NCBI GenBank assembly: GCA_947503935.1
Contig: CANNFR010000001.1
Location: forward strand, 434,001-498,000
Source of the DNA: an uncultured Paracoccaceae bacterium
GTDB taxonomy: Bacteria; Pseudomonadota; Alphaproteobacteria; Rhodobacterales; Rhodobacteraceae
DNA: 64,000 nucleotides
Reading direction: 5' to 3'
Below, piece by piece: positions 38,203 through 47,093 of the stretch. Under the pieces are notes generated by a model that saw only the letters and a program-made list of their open reading frames with translations, was not told the origin of the DNA and searched no databases. Each line of letters starts with the position of its first letter. The stretch's first letter is position 1. Position numbers and translations under genes: made by a program.

Positions 38203-38531
38203 TGATAGCTCGGCATTCTGGCCGGATGGCCGTTGGAATGGGGTTGATGATAGGTCTCATGCTGCCCTGGATGGTGCATGGTGGCCAAACAGGCGGCTGG
38301 GCCGCGCTGGCCTTCGTGCTGGGGCACGTGGCTATTGTCCTGATCGCCCTCGTTGCCGGACTTTTGGTCATGCGCCTCCGGCCTGGGACGTGCTTGCCGT
38401 CCATCATCGCCCGCCTCCGGACGCACCGCCCGTCACACGCGCATTTAGTGCCGGGCGGCGCGGGTCTTGCGCTAGGCTGGGCGATGACCTGCGTGATCTG
38501 CTTGTCACTTTATGCGGGTGGCCTGGCATGA
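38202..38531 (+). CDS. Small three-TM protein inside the purine ABC operon
   Basis: A 109-residue hydrophobic protein I do not recognise. Predicted helices are about residues 9-27 (MAVGMGLMIGLMLPWMVHG), 34-58 (LAFVLGHVAIVLIALVAGLL) and 86-106 (AGLALGWAMTCVICLSLYAG), with a basic segment between the second and third. The ATG at 38202 shares its A with the permease-1 stop (TGATG), and its own stop overlaps the permease-2 start (ATGA). This double coupling argues that it is real and made in step with the permeases. It could be an accessory subunit; no homology supports a mechanism. Confidence 0.68.
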   Translation: MIARHSGRMAVGMGLMIGLMLPWMVHGGQTGGWAALAFVLGHVAIVLIALVAGLLVMRLRPGTCLPSIIARLRTHRPSHAHLVPGGAGLALGWAMTCVICLSLYAGGLA

Positions 38532-39460
38532 ACCTGGCCGGCATCGATCCGATTCTGCTCTTGGCCTCACTGATGGTGGCCGCGACGCCGATCCTGCTGG
38601 CGGCCATCGGAGAGCTGGTGGTCGAGAAAGCGGGCGTGCTGAACCTGGGCGTCGAGGGGATGATGATCTTCGGCGCCATTGCGGGCTTTGTCGTTGGGGT
38701 CGAGACCGAAGCCCCTATGCTGGGTTTTGCGGCGGCTGCGCTGGCGGGCGCCGTTCTGTCGATGCTGTTCGGTATCCTAACTCAAGTTCTGCTGTCGAAT
38801 CAGGTGGCGACGGGGCTGGCCCTGACGCTCTTTGGTCTCGGCCTGTCGGCCCTGCTGGGGCAAGGCTATGTGGGGATCAAGGCGCCTGTTACCGCCGATT
38901 TCGATGTGCCGCTGCTGGCCGACATTCCGGTCTTGGGTCCGATCCTCTTTCAGCATGACCCGATCCTCTATCTGTCGATCGGGGTCGTCGTCGCCACCTG
39001 GGCGGTTCTGCGCTATTCACGGATCGGCCTGATCCTGCGCGCCGTGGGTGAAAGCCACGATGCGGCCCATGCGCTGGGCTACAAGGTGGTGCGCATCCGG
39101 CTGGCGGCGATCGCCTTTGGCGGGGCCTGCGCGGGGCTCGGCGGGGCCTACATCAGCCTGATCCGCGTGCCGCAATGGACCGAGGGCATGACGGCGGGCG
39201 CAGGCTGGATCGCGCTGGCCATCGTCGTCTTCGCCTCCTGGAAGCCCTGGCGCGTTTTGCTCGGGGCCTATCTTTTTGGCGGGATCGCTGTTCTTCAACT
39301 GAATCTTCAGGCCGCTGGTGTGAAAGTTCCCGTCGAAATCTTGTCGATGAGCCCGTATCTGATAACCATTCTGGTGCTGGTCATCATGTCGTCCGACCGT
39401 GCGCGCGCCGCCTTGAACGCGCCTGCCGCGTTGGGACGTGTCTTCCATGCCTCGAATTGA
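38528..39460 (+). CDS. ABC importer permease 2 (BMP/purine family)
   Basis: A 310-residue permease: PILLAAIGELVVEKAGVLNL, then GVEGMMIFGAIAGF, the signature NLGxEGxM of this family, and the cytoplasmic loop RAVGESHDAAHALGYKVVRI. About eight TM helices are seen. It forms a heterodimer with permease 1. It overlaps the small membrane-protein gene by four bases upstream. The binding-protein gene follows after 50 bp. Confidence 0.9.
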   Translation: MNLAGIDPILLLASLMVAATPILLAAIGELVVEKAGVLNLGVEGMMIFGAIAGFVVGVETEAPMLGFAAAALAGAVLSMLFGILTQVLLSNQVATGLALTLFGLGLSALLGQGYVGIKAPVTADFDVPLLADIPVLGPILFQHDPILYLSIGVVVATWAVLRYSRIGLILRAVGESHDAAHALGYKVVRIRLAAIAFGGACAGLGGAYISLIRVPQWTEGMTAGAGWIALAIVVFASWKPWRVLLGAYLFGGIAVLQLNLQAAGVKVPVEILSMSPYLITILVLVIMSSDRARAALNAPAALGRVFHASN

Positions 39461-39510
39461 GGCGCTGCCAACCACCGGGGCACACCCCGGACCAACAGGG
39501 AGTATGTAAC

Positions 39511-40596
39511 GTGAAAAGAAGAACCCTTCTGGCCTCGGGGGCCGGTGCCGCGCTGGCGGCCTCGCTGGGTCTGCCCGCACGGGCGCAGGACGGCCCGCTG
39601 AAAGTGGGCTTCATCTATGTCGGGCCGGTCGGCGACGGCGGCTGGACCTATCAGCACGATCAGGGCCGCCTAGCCGTGGAAGAGCATTTCGGCGACGCGG
39701 TTGAGACCGTGTTCCAGGAAAGCGTGCCCGAGGGGGCCGATGCCGAGCGTGTGATGACGCAGATGGCGCTGTCGGGGGCGGGCCTGATCTTTACCACCTC
39801 GTTCGGCTACATGGATCAGACGATCAACGTCGCCGCCAAATTCCCAGACGTGAAGTTCGAACACGCCACCGGCTACAAGCGTGCCGACAACGTGGCGACC
39901 TACGATGCACGGTTCTACGAAGGCCGCGCCGTGATCGGCCATATCGCGGGCCGGATGACGCAGTCGAACAAGATCGGTTATATCGCCTCGTTCCCGATCC
40001 CCGAAGTGATCCAGGGCATCAATTCCGCCTTCCTGCATGCCCGCAAGGTGAACCCCGATGTCGAGATGGTGGTGATCTGGGTCTATACCTGGTTCGATCC
40101 CGCGAAAGAGGCGGATGCCGCCAAGGCGATGATCGAACAGGGCGTCGACGTGATCATGCAGCACACCGATTCGACCGCTCCCCTGGCCGAGGCCGCGAAG
40201 ACCGAGGGCGTGATCGGCTTTGGCCAGGCCTCGGACATGGCCGAATACAAGCCCAGCCCGCGCGTGGCCTCGATCATCGACAACTGGAACCCCTATTACA
40301 TCAAGCGTGTGCAGGCGGTTCTGGATGGCACCTGGGAGAGCATGCATACCTGGGGCGGCATGGGTGACGGTGAAGTTGTGATCGGCGAGATCACCGAGGT
40401 CGTGCCGGACGATGTGAAGGCCGAAGCGCAAGGCATGATCGATGCGATCACGGCGGGCGAATACCACCCCTTCACGGGCCCAATCAACAAGCAGGACGGG
40501 TCCGTCTTTCTGGCGGATGGCGAGGTTGCGACCGACGAACAATTGGTCAGCATGAATTTCTATCTGGAAGGCATGTCGGGCGAGGTCCCCAGCTGA
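39511..40596 (+). CDS. BMP family (PnrA-like) ABC substrate-binding protein
   Basis: A 361-residue periplasmic binding protein. The signal MKRRTLLASGAGAALAASLG carries twin arginines, so export may be by Tat; cleavage is probably after PARA. The mature part shows the BMP-family pattern: KVGFIYVGPVGDGGWTYQHD, then LIFTTSFGYMDQTINVAAKFP, then GYIASFPIPEVIQGINSA. The BMP family binds purine nucleosides or related compounds. The start is GTG at 39511 with AGGGAG upstream. A hairpin follows the stop and ends this xdh-ABC transcription unit. Confidence 0.9.
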   Translation: MKRRTLLASGAGAALAASLGLPARAQDGPLKVGFIYVGPVGDGGWTYQHDQGRLAVEEHFGDAVETVFQESVPEGADAERVMTQMALSGAGLIFTTSFGYMDQTINVAAKFPDVKFEHATGYKRADNVATYDARFYEGRAVIGHIAGRMTQSNKIGYIASFPIPEVIQGINSAFLHARKVNPDVEMVVIWVYTWFDPAKEADAAKAMIEQGVDVIMQHTDSTAPLAEAAKTEGVIGFGQASDMAEYKPSPRVASIIDNWNPYYIKRVQAVLDGTWESMHTWGGMGDGEVVIGEITEVVPDDVKAEAQGMIDAITAGEYHPFTGPINKQDGSVFLADGEVATDEQLVSMNFYLEGMSGEVPS

Positions 40597-40620
40597 CCCC
40601 GCCCTGACAACCGCATCGAA

Positions 40621-40642
40621 GAGGCCCGCTTTGGCGGGCCTC
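40621..40642 (+). terminator. Probable terminator of the xdh-ABC operon
   Basis: A 9-bp perfect stem (GAGGCCCGC with GCGGGCCTC) closes a four-base loop 24 bp after the binding-protein stop. CCTTCATGTTCT follows, a weak T-rich tail. The converging reductase gene ends at 40702. Confidence 0.7.
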
Positions 40643-40701
40643 CTTCATGTTCTAACAAAATGCCTTCAAATGCCCTTAGAGGGCATCATTCGGGAAACGC
40701 G

Positions 40702-41238
40702 TCAGCGCGCAGGCAAAGCGTATTCCTGCAAAAGCACGCCATCATCATAGAGATGGCTTGAAAGCAACTCGGCGTCGACCGGGTTGGCGTGGTTTCCGAA
40801 AAGGCGGATACCGCTGCCGTAAAAGATCGGTGCCCTTTTCAAGCACAACCTATCGATCAGGCCCTGACCCAGCATCCAGCCGGCAAACATGCCACCACCG
40901 CAAAGGTAGATCGGGGGACCATCTGCCTCGCGCAGCGCCCGGAGAGCGACGGGCCAATCGTCTCGGACGATTATCACGTCAGCCGGATCCGGCACGTTGA
41001 GCGTTGCAGAGAAGACGTAACACGTCATGTGCGGATAGGGACTGGCGCCTGGCGGCAGGCCGAACTGGTAGCCGAACTCGTATGTGGCCCGGCCCATCAC
41101 GGCGGTCCCGTAGGTGGCCAGACGTGCGCGATAGCTGTCGACCACGGCGCCTGAATGTGGGAAGCGGCTGATATCGGCATTCTCGCCACAGATGAAGCCA
41201 TCGGCCGAGATGGCCACGTCATAGATAATCTCTCGCAT
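40702..41238 (-). CDS. Dihydrofolate-reductase-like (RibD C-terminal) family protein
   Basis: A 178-residue protein of the RibD-C/DHFR fold: REIIYDVAISADGFICG at the start, TAVMGRATYEFGYQFG, then PIYLCGGGMFAGWMLGQGLID and the C-terminal LSSHLYDDGVLLQEY. Homologues are NAD(P)H-dependent reductases of uncertain substrate; true FolA or RibD roles are not supported. The ATG at 41238 has AGGAA upstream; a codon nine residues earlier lies in the leader. The leader (41256-41310) can fold into a nested stem. Confidence 0.8.
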   Translation of the reverse strand: MREIIYDVAISADGFICGENADISRFPHSGAVVDSYRARLATYGTAVMGRATYEFGYQFGLPPGASPYPHMTCYVFSATLNVPDPADVIIVRDDWPVALRALREADGPPIYLCGGGMFAGWMLGQGLIDRLCLKRAPIFYGSGIRLFGNHANPVDAELLSSHLYDDGVLLQEYALPAR

Positions 41239-41255
41239 GGGATTTCCTGTCAGAA

Positions 41256-41310
41256 AAGCAAGCAATGGCCCGTATTGGATACGGGCGGTTTTCGACGATC
41301 AGGCTTGCTT
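41256..41310 (-). other. Nested inverted repeat in the leader of the DHFR-like gene
   Basis: An outer 8-bp perfect stem (AAGCAAGC at 41256-41263 with GCTTGCTT at 41303-41310) encloses an inner 7-bp perfect hairpin (CCCGTAT, loop TGG, ATACGGG at 41269-41285). On the minus strand it would end 18 bases before the start codon. It could be a regulatory leader structure or an old terminator. Confidence 0.5.
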
Positions 41311-41382
41311 GGTCATCGACAGGGTCCTCCTCGCAGGCCCTTGCAAGATTAATGCAAAGTGGCTGCGACTGCCAGTGCCGCA

Positions 41383-41466
41383 ATTCTTCTGCGAAGAATG
41401 AGAGAGTCGCGATTTTTCGGCGAAAAATCGGGGGCGGCTGGGCGGCTGATTTTTCGCAGAAAAATC
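41383..41466. repeat. Array of three short-loop hairpins
   Basis: Three perfect hairpins with 3-base loops follow each other: ATTCTTC-TGC-GAAGAAT (41383-41399), CGATTTTTC-GGC-GAAAAATCG (41410-41430) and GATTTTTC-GCA-GAAAAATC (41448-41466). The second and third share the same arm. They sit just past the stop of the acyltransferase gene. Confidence 0.75.
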
Positions 41467-41482
41467 GGAGCTGCGGAAAGCA

Positions 41483-42778
41483 TCAGGCCCGGCGGCTGAT
41501 GGTGGAGAGCGCGACACCGGCAATGGTCAGCGCCACGGGGATAAGATTGATCCCCAGCGCGTTGTCCCCATAGGTGCCGTCGAGCGCCATGAAGGTCAAC
41601 CCGGCGCAGGCGCACAGGGCACCGATGACCGACCGCGCCGGTCCCGGCGGCACGGTATGGGATTGGCGCGACCCGTCCTCGAATCGGCCGAAGATCGCCA
41701 CAAGCGGCAGAAGGACGAGGATCATCGCCACGAACCACAAAGGCCGGGTCAGCCACCAAAGCCCGATGCCGGGCGTCATGCGGATGCCGAAGCCGTCGGC
41801 CAGAAGGGCAAGACCCACGATCGCCAGAAGGGCGGTCAGGTGCCAGAGGTAGACGCTCATGATCCGCTGGCTGACCAGGATCACCACGGCCCAAGGCTTG
41901 GCGTTCTGCAGCCATCTGGCCACCCGGCCCTCAAGCAACAGGATCGCACCGGCTTGCGTCAGGCCGATGGCCAGCATCGCTACGGTAGGCGGGCGCGAGT
42001 TCGAGATCGCCTCACCCGGGACGCTGATCATCGAGACCGGATAGCCGAAGGGCACGATCAGGAGGTAGAGCAGGGCCAGCCCCGCCGCGACCAGCACCAT
42101 CGGCGCCAGTTTGCTCTTGATGCCCGCAAACCACCAATAGCCCAACTGGTGCATCCCCAGCCAGACGAAGCCGTAATTCACCCAGCGCAGCCAGCCCATG
42201 TCCTGGCTGAACGCGATGGCGTCCACAAGGATCGCCCCTGCAATGAGCGCGACGACCGACCAGATGCCGATGCGCTGCCAGGCCCAGTGGCTGACCGGCA
42301 CCGCGACCGTGACCATGATGTAGACGGCCAGAAACCACACGGGGATCAGCGCGGCACGGGTGGAATTGCGGATCAGATCCTCGTCCAGGCCCGCCCAGCC
42401 CATGATGGCGGCGAGAACGGCCCAGAGCAAAACCAAGGGCGCGATCGGCATCAGCAACCGCTTGAGACGGGTGGCCGCCCAAGCCTGCCGCTTTTCGGGG
42501 TTGCCCGCCGCCGATGTCCACGAGGCCGCGTTCGAAAACCCGCCCACGAAAAAGAAGATCGGCATCACCTGCACCAGCCAGGTCAGGTATTGGACCCACG
42601 GTTGCAGCACCAGAAGCTCGGTAAAGCGCAGGCCCCCATCGGTCAGTTGTGGCACGCTGACGATCCAGTGGCCGGTCACGACGATAGTGATCGCCGCCGC
42701 TCGAAAGAAATCGGCGGTGCGGTTGCGATGGGCGGGGGTCTGGGCGGCAGCTTGCTGCGCGCGGGTCCAAAGGGACAT
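41483..42778 (-). CDS. Acyltransferase 3 family membrane protein
   Basis: A 431-residue integral membrane protein with about ten TM helices. The N-terminal motif is ADFFRAAAITIVVTGHW, where the family has its conserved catalytic His. FFFVGGFSNAAS and RLKRLLMPIAPLVLLW follow. These enzymes acylate sugars, glycans or lipids at the inner membrane, and the acceptor is not deducible. GGAGA precedes the ATG at 42778; a TTG two codons upstream is ignored. No partner glycosyltransferase is adjacent. Confidence 0.82.
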   Translation of the reverse strand: MSLWTRAQQAAAQTPAHRNRTADFFRAAAITIVVTGHWIVSVPQLTDGGLRFTELLVLQPWVQYLTWLVQVMPIFFFVGGFSNAASWTSAAGNPEKRQAWAATRLKRLLMPIAPLVLLWAVLAAIMGWAGLDEDLIRNSTRAALIPVWFLAVYIMVTVAVPVSHWAWQRIGIWSVVALIAGAILVDAIAFSQDMGWLRWVNYGFVWLGMHQLGYWWFAGIKSKLAPMVLVAAGLALLYLLIVPFGYPVSMISVPGEAISNSRPPTVAMLAIGLTQAGAILLLEGRVARWLQNAKPWAVVILVSQRIMSVYLWHLTALLAIVGLALLADGFGIRMTPGIGLWWLTRPLWFVAMILVLLPLVAIFGRFEDGSRQSHTVPPGPARSVIGALCACAGLTFMALDGTYGDNALGINLIPVALTIAGVALSTISRRA

Positions 42779-42881
42779 AACCAATCTCCAAAACCGAAAT
42801 GGGCGCGGGCGAACCGGCCTTTGGCGCGATATGAATGCGCGTATCTGTCAGATTTATGGCGAAAAAGTCCAGCCTGACGTT

Positions 42882-43334
42882 TTACCCCCGGTCGTCCTTG
42901 GGCGAGGCCATGACGACGTAAGTGGTGATCTGGCGGACTTGGGGCAGGGCGCCCAGCACCTCGGTATGAAATTCCTTGTAGGACGCCAGGTCAGGCGCCT
43001 CGATGCGCAGGATGTATTCGACGACACCGGTGATATTGTGGCATTCGCGCACTTGCCAGGCCCGGGCGACGGCGCGTTCGAAGCCTTCCTGGGCGGCCTT
43101 GGTATGCTCGGACAGGCCAACGGCGACCAGGGCGGTGAAACCACCGCCGCGGGCCTCGGGCGCGATGACGGCGCGGTATCCGGTGATGGCTCCCGAACGC
43201 TCCAACTCGGCCACGCGGCGCGAACAGGCCGAGGGCGATAGGCCGACCCTCTCGGCCAGATCGACGTTGGAGAGGCGCCCGTCTTGCGCGAGGGCCTGCA
43301 GGATTCGTGTATCGATAGGGTCAATATTGCGCAT
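42882..43334 (-). CDS. Lrp/AsnC family transcriptional regulator
   Basis: A 150-residue regulator. The N-terminal helix-turn-helix is IDPIDTRILQALAQDG, followed by NVDLAERVGLSPSACSRRV, and the C-terminal RAM domain contains CHNITGVVEYILRIEAPDL. It should bind an amino acid as effector. It is divergent from a LysE-type exporter across 73 bp, the usual arrangement in which the regulator controls amino-acid export. The ATG at 43334 matches the family start; longer frames upstream run through the exporter gene. Confidence 0.92.
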   Translation of the reverse strand: MRNIDPIDTRILQALAQDGRLSNVDLAERVGLSPSACSRRVAELERSGAITGYRAVIAPEARGGGFTALVAVGLSEHTKAAQEGFERAVARAWQVRECHNITGVVEYILRIEAPDLASYKEFHTEVLGALPQVRQITTYVVMASPKDDRG

Positions 43335-43407
43335 TCCGTGCAGTATTGAGTGTATGTGTGCAACATTTGCAAGCCCTGTGCGCTCATCCCGGGCTAACGT
43401 TGCCGGT

Positions 43408-43998
43408 ATGACGCCCGAGCTTCTCTTCGCCCTGATCGCCTTTGCCTTCGTGACCTCGGTAACGCCGGGGCCGAACAACATTATGCTGATGACCTCTGGC
43501 GCGAATTTCGGGTTCCGCCGGACCGTGCCGCATATGCTGGGCGTGGCGTTGGGTTTTGTGTTCATGGCCGTGATGGTGGGGCTGGGTCTGGTCGGACTTT
43601 TTGATGCCTGGCCGCCCAGCTATACGGTTCTGAAGGTGGTCAGCGTGGTCTACCTGCTGTGGCTGGCCTGGAAGATCGCCAATGCCGCCCCGCCCGAGGG
43701 GCGTGAGGCCGCGGGGCGGCCGCTGACATTCCTGCAGGCGGCGGCGTTTCAATGGGTGAACCCAAAGGCCTGGGCGATGGCGCTGACGGCGGTTACCGCC
43801 TATGCGCCGGGGCAAACTCTGATGTCGGTGATGATCGTGGCCTGGGTCTTCGGGGCGGTGAACCTGCCCTCGGTCGGCTCGTGGGTGCTGATCGGGCAGG
43901 GGATGCGGCGCTGGCTGGGCACGCCGGGGCGGCTGCGCGCGTTCAATTGGACGATGGCCCTGCTGCTTGTCGCGTCGCTCTGGCCGGTCATTGCGTGA
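43408..43998 (+). CDS. LysE/RhtB family amino-acid exporter
   Basis: A 196-residue membrane protein with about six TM helices and the family signature VTSVTPGPNNIMLMTSG near residues 15-31. FQWVNPKAWAMALTAV follows. It probably exports an amino acid or derivative, controlled by the divergent Lrp-type gene. The ATG at 43408 fits the family start. groES follows but has its own promoter. Confidence 0.88.
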   Translation: MTPELLFALIAFAFVTSVTPGPNNIMLMTSGANFGFRRTVPHMLGVALGFVFMAVMVGLGLVGLFDAWPPSYTVLKVVSVVYLLWLAWKIANAAPPEGREAAGRPLTFLQAAAFQWVNPKAWAMALTAVTAYAPGQTLMSVMIVAWVFGAVNLPSVGSWVLIGQGMRRWLGTPGRLRAFNWTMALLLVASLWPVIA

Positions 43999-44019
43999 AA
44001 ATTCTATCGGTTCGACCGG

Positions 44020-44048
44020 TTGACACTGCGCCAGCTTCTCCCTAAATC
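44020..44048 (+). promoter_or_regulatory. Housekeeping-type promoter of groESL
   Basis: TTGACA at 44020-44025 and TAAATC at 44043-44048 are separated by 17 bp, close to the sigma-70 consensus. The CIRCE operator begins seven bases after the -10 box, so it covers the transcription start. Confidence 0.75.
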
Positions 44049-44055
44049 CGCGGCA

Positions 44056-44082
44056 TTAGCACTCGCATCAGGTGAGTGCTAA
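44056..44082 (+). promoter_or_regulatory. CIRCE operator (HrcA binding site)
   Basis: A perfect CIRCE element: TTAGCACTC, nine bases, then GAGTGCTAA. It is the known binding site of the heat-shock repressor HrcA. It lies between the promoter and groES, so groESL should be repressed until heat stress inactivates HrcA. hrcA itself is not in the window. Confidence 0.97.
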
Positions 44083-44118
44083 CATCCATGACACGAGAAC
44101 CTTAGGGAGTGTTCCAAG

Positions 44119-44406
44119 ATGGCATTCAAACCGCTGCATGACCGCGTGCTGGTCAAGCGTATTGAGGGTGACGAAAAGACCAAGGGCGGTCTGATCATCC
44201 CCGATACCGCGAAAGAAAAGCCTGCCGAAGGCGAAATCATCTCGGTCGGCGAAGGCGCCCGTAAGGATTCCGGCGAGCTGATCGCCCCGTCCGTGAAGGC
44301 CGGTGACCGGGTTTTGTTCGGCAAGTGGTCGGGCACTGAAGTGACGCTCGACGGCGACGAACTGCTGATCATGAAAGAGAGCGACATCCTCGGCATCATC
44401 AGCTGA
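44119..44406 (+). CDS. groES: Co-chaperonin GroES
   Basis: A 95-residue co-chaperonin: [13 protein letters not shown], then the mobile loop region [17 protein letters not shown], then [14 protein letters not shown] and ending [10 protein letters not shown]. The heptameric ring caps GroEL during folding. GGGAG precedes the ATG at 44119. It is first in the groESL operon behind the CIRCE-regulated promoter; groEL follows after 52 bp. Confidence 0.98.
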   Translation: MAFKPLHDRVLVKRIEGDEKTKGGLIIPDTAKEKPAEGEIISVGEGARKDSGELIAPSVKAGDRVLFGKWSGTEVTLDGDELLIMKESDILGIIS

Positions 44407-44443
44407 GCGAAGTCCACCCCTTTTTCGACGAGAAACCAGATAA

Positions 44444-46105
<1,662 letters not shown>

Positions 46106-46129
46106 ATCGCGTCCCATCGGACGACATTG

Positions 46130-46157
46130 AAAGGGCGCCTTCGGGCGCCTTTTTTTC
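46130..46157 (+). terminator. Rho-independent terminator of groESL
   Basis: GGCGCC-TTCG-GGCGCC, extended by a G-T and three A-T pairs, is followed by seven T residues. It starts 25 bp after the groEL stop. Confidence 0.9.
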
Positions 46158-46250
46158 TGCGGGAGGCCCTGCGGCGGGTCTGGTCTGTCCAAGGCCAAGC
46201 GGGCCTGGTTGGCTGTCATCGCTTGGAGGTATGCCGGCGCTTCTGTCGCA

Positions 46251-47078
46251 TCATTCACCTGAAGATCCGGCCAGCGTCTCGAATGCAATCCTCTGACTGT
46301 CCTCTAAAAACCCGGTGACAACGCGATGGCAACGGGCAACGACGCTGCCGGGAAGCAGGTCGATATGGGCCCAAGTACCGGGGCGCAGGGCCAACCGGCG
46401 CCAGTGATGCAGGATCAGCAGCCGGAGTGACAAACGATCGAGACCCTGCATCGGCGCGTCCAGAGCTGCTGCCCGCTGCAGAACATCCGCAAGAGTTCCG
46501 GCATTTCGAAGCGACTGCTCGGTCACCAAACGCCGCTCAACCCAAAGCGGAAGGCCCTGACTGGCATGTTCCAGCGTCAGCGCTTCTTCATGTTGGTTTC
46601 CCAAGTCCCGCGGCACGAGCGCCACATCATATGTCAGGAGGACGGCGCCAGATCCTGCCGGTGTGGCAAGACGCTCGCCATCTGTCAGAAGGAAATGCCA
46701 ACCGCCAGGGAATTTGGTGTCCCGGCGATAGACATCTGCGGTGGCCTTCGTGGTCTCATCACGGCCGTTGGCCGACAACGCATAGACCGCTTCGCGCCCG
46801 TGCCTGGCGGATGTGATCCAATCGTCACTTTTCAGCCGGTGGAGGGCAACGCGGATCGCCTCGGCCTTGACGCCGATATGGCCCAGCAATGTTCTGATCT
46901 GCGTTCCGGTCAGTTCATCGCCGACAAGGTCGCCGAAAAGCGTCACGATCAGGGACCAGGTCTTGATGCGCTCGAGCTCGAACAGCTCGGTGATCAGGGG
47001 GTGGCGGGTCTGCAATCTTCCAACCGGTGCGTAATGGCATTTCCTGAACCCACTACCACATGCCGTCGGCAACTGCAT
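46251..47078 (-). CDS. paaX: PaaX-family repressor of phenylacetate catabolism
   Basis: A 275-residue regulator. The N-terminal winged helix contains KTWSLIVTLFGDLVG, TGTQIRTLLGHIGVKAEAI and RVALHRLKSDDWITSARHG. The C-terminal PaaX domain contains the WHFLL and ILHHWRRLALR stretches. PaaX represses paa genes until phenylacetyl-CoA binds. It lies 15 bp downstream of paaZ on the same strand. AAAGGG is just before the ATG at 47078. A second regulator of TetR type lies in the same cluster, so control is probably shared. Confidence 0.88.
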   Translation of the reverse strand: MQLPTACGSGFRKCHYAPVGRLQTRHPLITELFELERIKTWSLIVTLFGDLVGDELTGTQIRTLLGHIGVKAEAIRVALHRLKSDDWITSARHGREAVYALSANGRDETTKATADVYRRDTKFPGGWHFLLTDGERLATPAGSGAVLLTYDVALVPRDLGNQHEEALTLEHASQGLPLWVERRLVTEQSLRNAGTLADVLQRAAALDAPMQGLDRLSLRLLILHHWRRLALRPGTWAHIDLLPGSVVARCHRVVTGFLEDSQRIAFETLAGSSGE

Positions 47079-47093
47079 GTGCCCTTTGAGTGT

